Under the pieces are notes generated by a model. That model worked only from the letters and a program-made list of their open reading frames with translations. It was not told the origin of the DNA and did not search any database. From Manduca sexta (Eukaryota > Arthropoda > Insecta > Lepidoptera > Sphingidae), in contig NC_051141.1 in the NCBI RefSeq assembly GCF_014839805.1, forward strand, positions 11,974,777-12,038,776: a DNA stretch of 64,000 nt, given 5' to 3'. Below, piece by piece: positions 49,301-55,330 of the stretch (its first letter is position 1; every line of letters begins with the position of its first letter). The translations under genes and the position numbers were made by a program.

Positions 49301-51216
49301 GAATTATCTATTACTAGATTTTGCTCGCGGTTTCGCCCGTGTAAAGGAGTAAAAGATATATGCTGTTGCGGACTTTTATTTAAAACTATTTAAAACAAAT
49401 AATCCTACGGTACATCATCTTAACTCCAACGGTCCAGGCAGCGTAGCACCAAGATAGCATTTTATCCGACTTACTTGATATGTATCATGAGTAAATTACA
49501 CAAAATAATTATAAATTGTAGCCTATGTGTTATTCTGATGTATAAAAAATATTACTGTAAAGTTTTATCCAAATCCGTTCAGTAGTTTTTTCGTGAAAGA
49601 GGAACAAACAAACATTAATTATAGGCATGCAGAATAAATCATATTGGTAATACTTTAATTTCCTATTTAGCAAATTACAAGTTAATTTTTACTTTATAGT
49701 AATTTTTATTTCTTTCTCACTTTGCAGTAAATAGGTAATGTAAAACGAGTTACATATAATTATTACTATAATTGTCCTGTAATGTATTAAGATGGCTGGA
49801 CTTCCCAAAGCTGTTTTGCTTAGATATTTTGACAATCAAACAATATATAAAAACAATCTACCTTGAAAGTGAAATAGTTCTTGTGTCATTTACATTGTAC
49901 GTCATGTTCATTTAGAAGCAAAAAAAATTCTTATTTTACAATTATATAGGACGGAATTGTTCCTTCCAAAAAATAACAACAAAAATATTATAAAACAATT
50001 ACAAATTTTATAAATAATAACATTTTGGAAATAGCAGCCAAGCTCACTGCTAGCGGTTAATACAGTTAAACTCTAAATCAACACGCGGATTTTGATTTGG
50101 AATATACCTTGTATAATTTATACACCTTGAGTTTCTGCTGGTCGAATAAAATAACGCTTGAAATCTGTTATGTCTGTTAACAATGTTGATAAATGGAAAA
50201 CCAATATATATTATAACGATGCGATAAACTATTTTACCAAATAAAAATAAATAATAGTATTGTATAAATAGAAAACTTTTCGGAAATCAGTTAAAAACTA
50301 TTCAATGTTATTAAAAGTAGCACAAATACTAATTTCGTTTTTTCTAAATCACGAGTCCATAGAAGCAGTCTTTGTTTCACACGCATTACTCTGCGGGTGT
50401 CGGCGTATCTCCGGTCAAAAAACATCAATACATTTGCCAACGCAGCGGGTTCATTCCTCTATAGCCTACAAGTGACCTACATAATATGTAGGATGTTCTA
50501 TCTAGGACACCAGTGGCGTCATTGCGAAGTTAAAATCCATAACTGCCTATCGTTCCCTAGTTCAATACAGCGCCATCTGTGCGAACTAGGATAGTACTGC
50601 GCAATTCTCGATAAAAATATATTTGTTAGTCCTAGTATTAGTATTTTTTAATACTTTAAACCCTCCAAAATCTTAAGTAATTAAGAAAAGTCTTGATAAA
50701 TATTTTCTTGTTAAAAATCATTAATAGCTAGAAGGGAAATTACTGCTTTTGTATATCCAAATCCAATTAGTTATGATTATGTATTATTATTATACTTTTA
50801 CCACTTTATTTGTCCATTGCTGTCAGTTTAGAGGAAATTACTTACTCCAGACCAGGTACACTTATTTCTGCCACACAATATTATTACCACCTTGATAAAA
50901 AAGGTTGATAAATTACATACTATTAAGTAATTTTACTTACAACTTTTCCTTTAGAATCTGGACTCTCGCATTTCCTGCAATACCAAGGTCCCGTTGGAAC
51001 AGTAACAATCCCGTAACACGCTAAAAACAACAAACATACTATTGAAGTATCATATCATAATAAGATACTGTACATCTGTCATCATTATATAGTTATATCT
51101 AAGTTACCTTGGTGTACTGCAACGGTGCATCCGTTTCCGTCGCAGTAGACCAGCGGGTTGTCTGGCCAGCCACGCTCGTCCGAGCACACACAGCATCCTC
51201 CTACCATCTCCTTCAT
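12475..51216 (-). CDS. Alh: Alhambra / AF10 (MLLT10-MLLT6 family) PHD finger and leucine zipper protein, spliced gene
   Basis: Nuclear chromatin protein. In the family, the PHD-zinc knuckle-PHD module reads histone H3 and the OM-LZ region binds the H3K79 methyltransferase DOT1L. Translating the minus strand gives 24 exons with consistent phases: PHD1 with CCVCSDERGW (residues 8-17) and YCDGNGC; RCELCP and GWAHVVCALYIPEV from the zinc knuckle/extended PHD; TCYIC, KQQFHVTCAQ and YCGYCQHHYSKL ending the module by residue 184; a Ser/Pro/Lys-rich linker; then QLLERQWEQGSQFLMEQ and the zipper LHQLRTENVRLEEHVGSL; then a Met-rich tail. Joined coding length is about 3.4 kb (roughly 1,150 aa), near the 1,068 aa of human AF10. 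One exon is probably lost in the N gap. Orthology rests on near-identity of the PHD module, known from the family. Linker exon borders are inferred from splice sites and phase alone. Confidence 0.95.
13602..13714 (-). CDS. Alh: Alh coding exon 22: Pro-rich segment after the zipper
   Basis: 113 nt, phase 1 to 0, acceptor TATATTAG, donor GTGAGT. Codes GPAEPPRCPRENGAQVRP, six prolines, then VRAAETITSERSHQ. Confidence 0.87.
13999..14133 (-). CDS. Alh: Alh coding exon 21: leucine zipper
   Basis: 135 nt, phase 1-1, acceptor GCCTACAG, donor G|GTAAAT. Codes IASLLSCLHQLRTENVRLEE, HVGSLLQRRDHLLAVNARLA and IPLTTG. The heptad leucines and the RLEE and NARLA..PL signatures align with the AF10 leucine zipper (RRLEEQI...LNAQLSVPF). 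Confidence 0.95.
14709..14826 (-). CDS. Alh: Alh coding exon 20: octapeptide motif
   Basis: 118 nt, phase 0 to 1. Codes GAGNTAGRGSSSAQSLD then QLLERQWEQGSQFLMEQ, closely matching the EQLLERQWSEGQQFLLEQ octapeptide motif of human AF10, which with the zipper forms the DOT1L-binding region. Donor A|GTAATC. Confidence 0.94.
15189..15360 (-). CDS. Alh: Alh coding exon 19: helical linker before OM-LZ
   Basis: 172 nt, phase 2 to 0. Codes IGASCTAPHMLGNELNPESG, AARLQEQLSAELAAHAAGSV and GGDPLVPPPLINKAAP. Very GC-rich. Acceptor AACCAG has a poor pyrimidine tract and donor GTCCGT is weak. Confidence 0.84.
15689..15725 (-). CDS. Alh: Alh coding exon 18 (37 nt)
   Basis: Acceptor TTGTTACAG, phase 1 to 2, donor GTAAGT. 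Codes SERPLKPKMES. It bridges exon 17 (ends phase 1) and exon 19 (starts phase 2) exactly, which supports this short exon as constitutive. Confidence 0.88.
15868..15972 (-). CDS. Alh: Alh coding exon 17
   Basis: 105 nt, phase 1-1, acceptor AATTACAG, donor A|GTAAAT. Codes TVTSQTLASIRRPPQATPPP then IYQETIKDSPPSSP. The other two frames contain stops, so the phase is firm. Confidence 0.87.
16492..16991. other. Assembly gap of exactly 500 N, probably hiding an Alh exon
   Basis: A round 500-base run of N, usually a placeholder for an unknown length. It lies in the intron between exons whose phases do not match (2 versus 1), so an exon that begins with one base and ends with one base over is expected here or close by. 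Confidence 0.97.
18167..18276 (-). CDS. Alh: Alh coding exon 16
   Basis: 110 nt, acceptor CGTGTCCAG, phase 0 to 2, donor GG|GTGAGT. Codes AATEPGIPGHSSHAVPTRSS then WNSLHVSYEMQDPNKPG. Its phase 2 end does not fit the phase 1 acceptor at 15972, so at least one exon is missing between them. Confidence 0.86.
18277..21869. other. Alh intron, AT-rich, with one repeat-like segment nearby
   Basis: No exon with good splice sites found. On the other side of exon 16, 17935-18035 (TTAAACCGCCTTCAAAAACC) resembles 58800-58935 and looks like a common dispersed repeat. Confidence 0.45.
21870..22200 (+). repeat. Dispersed LINE-type 3' segment
   Basis: Its last 150 bp (TATCGCTTACCATCAGGCG and the A-rich end) match the segment at 28168-28400 in inverted orientation. 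The A-rich terminus suggests the 3' end of a non-LTR element. Confidence 0.55.
22968..23121 (-). promoter_or_regulatory. Alh: Putative internal Alh promoter and alternative first exon
   Basis: A GC-richer island (about 22990-23440) ends on the minus strand in CGTAAAATG|GTAAGT: an ATG at 22970-22968 immediately followed by a perfect donor. The next exon (18276) has a phase 0 acceptor, so M joins AATEPGIPG in frame. Upstream, TTCAGT at 23124-23119 fits the arthropod initiator (A+1 at 23121), with ACATC at +28 to +32 resembling a DPE (4 of 5 positions). There is no TATA box. The product would lack PHD fingers and keep the leucine zipper. A short uORF (MMSRVV) precedes the ATG. All of this is inferred from sequence. 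Confidence 0.5.
23981..24043 (-). CDS. Alh: Alh coding exon 15
   Basis: 63 nt, phase 0-0, acceptor GTGTTTAG, donor GTAAGT. Codes VSGAGEMHGPSPYIFPQPPK plus Q. It is the last exon upstream of the proposed internal promoter. Confidence 0.88.
24044..26244. other. Alh intron, no supported feature
   Basis: An open frame of 109 codons on the plus strand at 24672-25001 has no recognisable domain or splice context, and I do not call it a gene. Confidence 0.4.
26245..26340 (-). CDS. Alh: Alh coding exon 14
   Basis: 96 nt, phase 0-0, acceptor TTGTATAG, donor GTTCAT. Codes GGKGDREPPASLLVSVPLPS and TSHGLNLTAHSQ. Confidence 0.86.
27287..27446. mobile_element. hAT-type MITE, 160 bp, with perfect 8-bp target duplication
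   Basis: TIRs CAGTAGCGTAGCT and, at the other end, CAGAGGCGTAGCT when read inwards. ATTTTATT occurs immediately before (27279-27286) and after (27447-27454). CAG-starting TIRs with an 8-bp duplication are diagnostic of hAT. No coding capacity. Confidence 0.88.
27981..28056 (-). CDS. Alh: Alh coding exon 13
   Basis: 76 nt, phase 2 to 0, acceptor TTCACAG, donor GTCGGT. Codes HLPSPMPGPSGLNPISAIRS then PSQPQ. Pro/Ser-rich linker. Confidence 0.87.
28168..28400 (-). repeat. Dispersed LINE-type 3' segment, inverted copy
   Basis: CGCCTGATGGTAAGCGATA and the adjoining 150 bp match 22050-22200 on the opposite strand, with a T-rich (reverse A-rich) end at 28168. Confidence 0.55.
28529..28641 (-). CDS. 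Alh: Alh coding exon 12: polyproline linker
   Basis: 113 nt, phase 0 to 2. Codes AKTEGTDPHSQHFSSISP, a run of eight prolines from CCG/CCC repeats, then AHSPASQPSP. Donor AG|GTACCT. The acceptor is CAAAAG after a TTGTTGT stretch. A second AG nine bases on is out of frame with the family-like reading. Confidence 0.87.
28881..28976 (-). CDS. Alh: Alh coding exon 11
   Basis: 96 nt, phase 0-0, acceptor TTATTCAG, donor GTAAGC. Codes PSGSNSQSGNTWETPLAPSE and AQLEGAEKVIKK. Confidence 0.9.
29463..29637 (-). CDS. Alh: Alh coding exon 10: linker with basic KKRK motif
   Basis: 175 nt, phase 2 to 0, acceptor CCCTGTAG. Codes NSSVVQTSAPKTSYQESV, then KHTKKRKAIAAANNNQPIDY, a likely monopartite nuclear localisation signal, and ends TTPPTG. 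The donor GTACTG is weak. Read-through into the intron meets a stop after two codons. Confidence 0.88.
30447..30594 (-). CDS. Alh: Alh coding exon 9: Ala/Ser/Pro-rich linker
   Basis: 148 nt, phase 1 to 2, donor AG|GTATCA. Codes GGSTPSSGSKATPPAASPSS and an alanine-rich stretch (VASAAATASAAAIAT). The acceptor is a tandem GCAGCAG, so two products differing by one residue are possible. Confidence 0.87.
30729..30884 (-). CDS. Alh: Alh coding exon 8: basic/Ser-Pro linker
   Basis: 156 nt, phase 1-1, acceptor TTGTACAG, donor C|GTTAGT. Codes GKLHHSSDKKKPSPSRRGSS, then Gly/Ser and STPAPSPQHNSDTPQAQAAK. Locally GC-rich against an AT-rich intron background, as are the other linker exons. Confidence 0.88.
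31500..31665. other. GC-rich island in an Alh intron, unassigned
   Basis: Roughly 165 bp far richer in GC and CpG than the surrounding intron. On the minus strand a phase 1 frame after CTCCGTAG reads QRAKSRLRKRHRRPMAEASR, but no good donor follows. It could be an unrecognised exon, a regulatory island or part of a dispersed repeat. Confidence 0.3.
32230..32310 (-). CDS. Alh: Alh candidate 81-nt cassette exon
   Basis: Acceptor GGCGCAG and donor T|GTTAGT enclose 81 nt open in phase 1-1: TNQEAPERSPVSRKHKSGDK then SLCRKV. Being phase-symmetric, it can be included or skipped between exons 7 and 8. Its basic, Ser-rich composition resembles the neighbouring exon (DKKKPSPSRRGS). The pyrimidine tract is weak and the donor choice uncertain. 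Confidence 0.42.
32522..32807. mobile_element. MITE, 286 bp
   Basis: Terminal inverted repeats CTGGGGGGCCGTATTAA and TTAATACGGCCCCAG. No coding frame and no clear target duplication. Its right end lies 37 bases from the donor of Alh exon 7. Confidence 0.65.
32844..32937 (-). CDS. Alh: Alh coding exon 7: Ser/Ala-rich linker
   Basis: 94 nt, acceptor TTTTGTAG, phase 0 to 1, donor G|GTGAGT. Codes PGRKSTHSSSAASGKNTP and ASKTPASSAQPM. A MITE end lies only 37 nt beyond the donor, inside the intron. Confidence 0.88.
33200..33425 (+). repeat. Dispersed lepidopteran repeat, copy 1
   Basis: Shares long matches with 61572-61790, for example CCAGTCATGTCGGATTGCCG, TGTGTATTGCGCACACAC and GCCGCCGTGGCCGAAA-like text. 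Probably the 3' part of a non-LTR element. Confidence 0.6.
34002..34012. repeat. Left target-site duplication of jockey-like LINE
   Basis: TCTATGCTATG, repeated exactly at 36580-36590 just after the poly(A) tail. Confidence 0.9.
34010..36358 (+). pseudogene. Reverse transcriptase ORF of the jockey-like LINE, catalytically damaged
   Basis: 782 open codons. The order is an endonuclease C-terminal remnant (1-30), linker, then reverse transcriptase with RKAPGTDGIP, YRPISLFSTIGKLYERI, EQFGFR, motif A, AGVPQGSALS, FADD (residues 496-499), and the thumb region with YLGVYLD. In motif A the family has LDVxKAFD, but here it is FFYVEKAFD: the catalytic Asp is Tyr (residue 417). The text after KLYTLNI also seems to lack several residues before IREFLSN. 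The apparent start ATG comes from the duplicated target site, not the element. Expected to be inactive. Confidence 0.9.
34013..36579 (+). mobile_element. 5'-truncated jockey-like non-LTR retrotransposon
   Basis: 2,567 bp bounded by exact 11-bp duplications (34002-34012 and 36580-36590), ending in 14 A after a 3' UTR of about 210 bp. The left break falls inside the endonuclease domain: only its last strands remain (LNVRSLRVLHELDSDYRPVI). It sits in the Alh intron between exons 6 and 7, opposite in direction to Alh. Confidence 0.92.
36900..37316 (+). mobile_element. Non-LTR retrotransposon 3' fragment with (TA)n tail
   Basis: The frame at 36955-37209 reads RLRSGHIPTNMFKHLMQ, then NCSDCGVRDDLIHVLSECV, the Cys/His end region typical of non-LTR polymerase ORFs. 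It then stops and runs to a (TA)n tail at about 37289-37316. The 5' boundary is uncertain. Confidence 0.65.
38104..38363. mobile_element. PIF/Harbinger-like MITE, 260 bp
   Basis: TIRs CCCCCTTATTCATAAACG and CGTTTATGAATAAGGGGG, extended by CCAATCACAACGGCCCTA-type inner inverted pairs. TAA precedes and follows (38101-38103, 38364-38366), matching the 3-bp TWA duplication of PIF/Harbinger elements. No coding frame. Confidence 0.82.
38367..41001. other. Alh intron, AT-rich, nothing further recognised
   Basis: No splice-bounded open frame. 38388-38540 repeats short motifs also present near 37330-37440 (GGCTGCATATTATGATTGAA-like), so the MITE at 38104 may have landed in an older duplicated repeat. 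Confidence 0.4.
41002..41151 (-). CDS. Alh: Alh coding exon 6: start of Ser-rich linker
   Basis: 150 nt, phase 0-0, acceptor TTACGCAG, donor GTAAGT. Codes KKGGNVKTIPPYKPI followed by an acidic/Ser tract (SSDSSGEKDGESSP) and ATPTHTGKTKG. No folded domain is visible. It is followed on the minus strand by an 8-kb intron holding two LINE remnants. Confidence 0.93.
41575..41607 (-). CDS. Alh: Alh 33-nt microexon, probably alternative
   Basis: A strong TTTCTTTTAG acceptor and a GTACAT donor bracket 33 nt in phase 0-0, coding FTNHEVTTVAK. Skipping it joins YSKL directly to KKGGNVKTIPPYKPI, which from memory is how the fly protein reads. Inclusion would insert 11 residues immediately after the PHD module. 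The frame is open on both sides, so either form is translatable. Confidence 0.6.
42217..42338 (-). CDS. Alh: Alh coding exon 5: end of extended PHD module
   Basis: 122 nt, acceptor TTCTCAG, phase 1 to 0, donor GTGAGA. Codes CKQQFHVTCAQSLGLLCEEA and YCGYCQHHYSKL, the last zinc ligands of the module (residues 144-184). Confidence 0.96.
42647..42722 (-). CDS. Alh: Alh coding exon 4: extended PHD, TCYIC segment
   Basis: 76 nt, phase 0 acceptor (TTTTTCAG) to phase 1 donor (G|GTCAGT). Codes TCYICQDLGK and GACMQCNKSG, matching the TCYIC...GACM.CNK segment of AF10. Confidence 0.95.
43788..43952 (-). CDS. Alh: Alh coding exon 3: zinc knuckle and start of extended PHD
   Basis: 165 nt, phase 0 to 0, acceptor TTACAG, donor GTGAAT. 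Codes residues 64-118: RCELCP, GALKRTE, GWAHVVCALYIPEVRFGNV and EPIVLRLIPQERYNK. This block is nearly invariant in AF10/AF17 proteins. It is separated from exon 2 by a roughly 7-kb intron. Confidence 0.96.
45381..45738 (+). mobile_element. tRNA-derived SINE
   Basis: Perfect RNA polymerase III A box TAGCCTAGTTGG (45388-45399) and B box GGTTCAAATCC (45433-45443), spaced as in a tRNA. The body contains GAGGAAACCTGCAC and CCGTGCTCAGCAGTGGG, common in lepidopteran SINEs, and the tail is (ATT)n. A 24-bp unit is duplicated at 45452-45475 and 45481-45504. Confidence 0.88.
46067..46308 (+). mobile_element. Short non-autonomous Helitron
   Basis: A|TCGTACTAATATTATAAG at the left. The hairpin ACGAGGGCGAAGCCGCG and AACAGCTAG|T end it at the right. 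Contains CTACTGAACGGATTTGGATG, shared inverted with 49.5 kb. Confidence 0.68.
47890..48440 (+). mobile_element. SINE-like sequence split by a MITE
   Basis: An A-box-like TGGCGTAGTT (47909-47918) and a B-box-like GGTTCGAATCG (48362-48372) are about 450 bp apart. Removing the 400-bp MITE at 47924-48323 brings them to about 50 bp, normal tRNA/SINE spacing. The 3' limit is uncertain. Confidence 0.42.
47924..48323. mobile_element. MITE, 400 bp, TA target site
   Basis: Ends GGGTAGTT and AACTACCC are inverted and each is flanked by TA, fitting a Tc1/mariner-like TA duplication. AT-rich interior, no coding frame. Confidence 0.55.
48440..48823. mobile_element. Diverged relative of the 9394-10596 foldback
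   Basis: Shares GGGTGGCGACCCCACAAACT, AATAAAATTGCGTCCTCTAA and the terminal AACATTTCAATGGAC with the right arm of the 1.2-kb element. Its left part resembles the other arm (CTACAAAATTGGTCT). It is a shortened, deleted copy. The left border is uncertain. Confidence 0.65.
48840..48955 (+). repeat. Dispersed MITE-like repeat, copy 1
   Basis: ACTTATTACCAATTGGTAAT and CTAAGGACGCTG recur inverted at 55205-55325. A weaker relative lies near 54400-54460. Confidence 0.55.
49314..49625 (-). mobile_element. Helitron fragment, minus orientation
   Basis: Read on the minus strand it ends in a GC hairpin region (ACACGGGCGAAACCGCGAGC) then AAAATCTAG|T. Internal matches to 46067-46308 include AACTACTGAACGGATTTGGA. 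The 5' end is diverged. Confidence 0.55.
50941..51020 (-). CDS. Alh: Alh coding exon 2: second half of PHD finger 1
   Basis: Phase 1 acceptor (TTTTTAG) to phase 0 donor (GTAAGT). Codes residues 37-63, including ACYGIVTVPTGPWYCRKCES, the invariant Trp and last Cys pair of PHD1. It ends in a short divergent SPDSKGKV linker leading into RCELCP of the next exon. Confidence 0.95.
51108..51216 (-). CDS. Alh: Alh coding exon 1: start codon and first half of PHD finger 1
   Basis: Codes residues 1-36, MKEMVGGCC through VAVHQ, including the first zinc ligands (CCVC, YCDGNGC). It ends in phase 1 before donor GTAACT. The exon itself begins at 51244 after a TTTTAG acceptor, so at least 28 nt of 5' UTR precede the ATG and a non-coding first exon must lie further upstream. 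The start fits the family: human AF10 has the same MKEM at the beginning of its PHD region, after a short extra N-terminus. Confidence 0.93.
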
Positions 51217-51230
51217 ATTGACCGCCTCAT
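51213..51230 (-). promoter_or_regulatory. uORF overlapping the Alh start codon
   Basis: An upstream ATG at 51230 opens a five-codon frame (MRRSI). Its TGA stop shares bases with the main ATG in the string ATATGAAG. The overlapping stop/start is the geometry that favours termination followed by reinitiation, or competition for initiation. It lies in the same exon as the main start, downstream of the acceptor at 51245, so it is present in any mRNA using this exon. Confidence 0.6.
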
Positions 51231-51244
51231 TATAACTTCAAGCG

Positions 51245-54200
51245 CTAAAATTATTATTTTATTATAGAATTGCACACAACACAAGATCACATTCGTAGTC
51301 AGCAATTCATGGGTGACATGAACAACCTGTAACATGCCAAAGCTGGGTCTGATGTAAAAATCAGCATCAAATTTCTTTCATACTTCTTCATTTTTTCTTC
51401 TTATTGGATAATTATAGGTTCTTTCATAAACTATGTGCCCCTAATGGCTTAGACATATGTCTAGGACCAAAACCAAAACAATCACCTCAAAGTGACAACT
51501 ATTGAGACTTATTACTGATACATTGTCATAGTTGCTAATTTTTACATTCCAGCCACATTGTTAAATAAATGTGCAACTATTTGCAAAATTAATAAGTATA
51601 ATGGAAATATTGAAAGGCAATTTTAATCTCACTGAAGCTGGAAATGAAGATGAAAAGAAATGAAAGGTTATCAAATAAATAAGAGGCATCTGTGATATTT
51701 CATATTGTATTGTTCTCTGGTTAAAGGATGTGGATAACTTGCATTGTATTTTGCATTTGTGCATTTTTTTAATTTACTTTAGGTCTATAATATAAGCAAC
51801 TTTACTTTTCAATTACATGACGGTATAATAGATTAAAGTTAGTATAGCATTGTGCAGTCAATGATTTTTGTTCAGACAATGGAAGGAATACCAGATTTTT
51901 TCTTGGGAACATCTCACCCATATACTTTTGAATATCCTAGGTATAAAAGTGTTATACTTTTTTCAATCACTTCACCAAATTTCTTATTTAGAAAATACAA
52001 AGTAGTATGTTTCACACACCTTAAGACGAATCTATTTTCACAAGTAAAAAAATAAAATAAAAACAAAATATTTTGAGATGCCAATCGTATCGAATGTAGT
52101 CACTCGTTATCACAAGACGAAATTTTAAATCAAATCAGATTTTAAACTCAATAGACACCCTCTCCACTAGCACAAACTTGTTAAAGTGTAGTTATTGATT
52201 ACTCTCCCATGAACCCTCTCCTGATCAAACTGAAATTAGTCGAGAGCACTGATAGGTGGATTCATGAGTGCGCGAAGGAAAATATAACACTTCTTTGTCA
52301 ATAAAATGTAGTATTGATTTCCCGAACACGGTAAATGTTACATAAGCCTATTATTAGTTTTTGTTTGCTAGTCGCGATCGCTGCGCAGAGCACATTGTCG
52401 ATACATCGCAACGCGTACTGGACAGAGCAATACAACGTGAAAAGTAACACATAGATAATGCTGCGGACATCGAATGAAATGACAATATTACAGCTCTTAT
52501 CTCATATTTACCGAGAAAAAATGTATCCCTTCATTGTTGAATTGAAATTAATTGCCGGCAACAACTCATTCATTCATCTTTATTTGATTTATTGACTATT
52601 TTATCACCTCACCTGCCGCTTACAACAACGATAAGAATTATTTAGATACACTCAATTGAATCTAATCAAAAATCGTAATTTTAAACTATTGCAAAACAAA
52701 ATGAACACTCCGAAATCGAATGCGATTGTAACTATTATTATTAAGTTAATTATCTGCCACAGGTATTTCAGATTTACAACTCGGCTGCCATTTGTGGACA
52801 AGCAAAGCAAAAGCCATGTTGAATTTGTTTGGATGCATCGCGGTTCAATACATTTCGCGTTCCGTTTATAGGAAATAGATATATTTAGCATGTAATACTT
52901 CTAATTAAAAAAAAAATGATTTCTATTTGAATTGAGAATATTTGGGCTTAAATAGAGCTTCAAGTTAGTGAAACACCTTAGTTACTTTAAATATGTATTC
53001 TTAAGGCACGTACTCTAATTTTATCCATCCAATAGATTAATTATTTTAGATTTATCACAAATTCAAGATATAAGTATAAAATAACGGTCTTTAGCTTTAT
53101 TTAACAGTATAATAACAAATAAACTATTAAGTAATTATTATAAAATGTAGAAAAGCATTTAAACTATACGTTTATGCCAAATTTCAAATTTATTCAGCGA
53201 TGTATGCGTTTGTACGTTTACTGTTATAACATTATATTATATAATGTGATTTATTACACGTATCGTAGGTATGCTTTGAAAATAGTAATTAGTATCACAT
53301 AATAGTAGCTTTGGACAGCGTAGACATCCGAAAGTTATTGTTGCATATTATAATTCTCTTTGGTTATTGCTTTATCTCTTTTACATAAATCCTTTCCTAC
53401 TATACACAGCATGTCTATGGTTGTGTAACACTATTTTAAAAGTGGCAATAATGTTATCATTTCCTACGAAATTTAGTGCAATATACTAATAAGAGATGGC
53501 GTAATGTGACGTAATGTATTATGAAGAATTTTATTTAAACCAATTATTAATACCTCTTCTCCAAAGTAAACATAATAATTATTATAGTTTTCACAAAATA
53601 AATGATCTTTCAATTATCAGGGTATAAATATATTGTATAAATAAATAAATACAGGCATTGAACGCTGCCTTTATACGATGGAATGACTAGTTAAAGACTA
53701 CAATATCTAATGAATGAAATGTAGATGGCGCTACTAGAACTAATGTATAAAATTATATCGACGTCAAAGAGTTCTAAAATCATAATATAGAACGCACCTT
53801 GGGAAGACTTTCATACAAAAATTTTGCGCAGAAGCGATAGTTATTCAATCTACCGTGAAATAGCAAAACAAACATGCAAAATAAATAAGAAAAGGTTTCA
53901 TCTTCAACACGGCAGATGGCACTAGTTTATATTAGGATTTATTGTCATTTATAAAAATATCGATATTTTCTTAATAAAGTTTAAGTGATACTGACATGCT
54001 ACAGATAATTTTGTCTACAGAATGAGTAGATCGCCCACACGAACCTTTAAACAGCAGAAATCTATAATGTCACACAATAAGAACTTATTATAATGTATAC
54101 ACATAATATTATTATTTATTTAAATCATATTAGGGTGAAAATCAAGTTCCTAATTGGTACATATTAAAATAAACAGTAGACTTTTATAGGTAATTACTAA

Positions 54201-54478
54201 TTACTGTAGCGTTAGAAAAAAAATATGGATAGCCGAAATCGATTAATTTCACACTCAGAAATAGCTTCTTGACAACAGATAGCGCTTTTTATAATTTATG
54301 TAAATTTCTAGAATTGTCTAAGACAAAAGCTAATTACACCTGTTCCCTACTCAGAGTTCCTTAAAATACTCAGCTTAAATATTAATTATTAGCTATACTC
54401 TTTGGCACACTGACGTCTTGTCACACGGACGTTTGAAGTATGACACCAATTTATTTCCAATTTGTTATATATATCTAA
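51245..54478. other. Upstream of Alh coding exon 1: 5' intron or flank
   Basis: A non-coding first exon must lie here or beyond the window, because exon 1 starts at a splice acceptor. 52370-52450 is locally GC/CpG-richer and could be promoter sequence, but I see no convincing donor. 53730-53890 holds AGATGGCGCT-type repeat text. Confidence 0.4.
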
Positions 54479-54984
54479 CTAGCTTTTGTCCGCGGCTACG
54501 CCCGCGTGATATAGTTTTTCGGGATAAAGTTTTCCGTTATAACAGTCACGCTTTAAGTATATTTTCTCGGAATAGAAAGTAGCCTATGCTCTTCCCAAGA
54601 TTTCAAACTATATTCATATCAAATTTTATCTAAATCCGTTGGGTAGTTTTTGAGTTTCACGTATTCAGACAGGCAGACAGATGCGGCGGGGGACTTTGTT
54701 TTATAAATTATATTTTTTAGAACTTGTTAAGAGGAACAATTCCGTCATACATATTTATTTCATAACTTTAACCGTTTACTCTGCGTACGCATCGGAAACC
54801 CTCACAACGAATATATTTTTCCCGTTCTTGCAACATTTTTTATTACTGCTTCGCTCCTAATGGTCATAGCGTGATAATATATACCCTATATCCATGCCCG
54901 ATAATTGAGCTTTCCAGCACAAAAATATGTTTTTTATTCGAACCTAAAATAAACAAACAAACTTTTCAACTTTATATAATAGTA
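54479..54984 (-). mobile_element. Near full-length Helitron, minus orientation
   Basis: On the minus strand runs from TACTATTATATAAAG to the hairpin CACGCGGGCGTAGCCGCG and AAAAGCTAG|T, aligning throughout with 4978-5489 (for example CACGCTATGACCA, AGTAAACGGTTAAAGTTATG-like text). The first few 5' bases are lost or replaced. Confidence 0.72.
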
Positions 54985-55093
54985 AAAAGTATCCTATGTC
55001 CGTCCGTCTCCTGGTTCTAAGCTACCTCTCCACCAATTTTCAGCCAAATCAGTTCATCCGTTCTTGAGTTATAAATAGTGTAACTAACACCAC

Positions 55094-55163
<70 letters not shown>

Positions 55164-55165
55164 AT
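54985..55165. repeat. RTE-like 3' end with (AT)n microsatellite
   Basis: The text CAATTTTCAGCCAAATCAG and GTTCTTGAGTTATAAATAGTG is that of lepidopteran RTE-type 3' ends. It leads into about 70 bp of AT repeat (about 55096-55165). Confidence 0.5.
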
Positions 55166-55204
55166 TTTTTTTAACCAAAGACGCTATATAATTAGTTAGT
55201 TCTA

Positions 55205-55330
55205 TATCGGACATTAGGGCCAAATTTTTGTCCCAAAAGTTATTACCAATTGGTAATAAGTCGTTGTCTCATTAGAAATGTCCGTATGACAAGATGACAC
55301 AGCATTGGTTACAGCGTCCTTAGGTATGGA
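55205..55330 (-). repeat. Dispersed MITE-like repeat, copy 2 (inverted)
   Basis: ATTACCAATTGGTAATAAGT and CAGCGTCCTTAG match 48840-48955 on the other strand. Confidence 0.55.
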
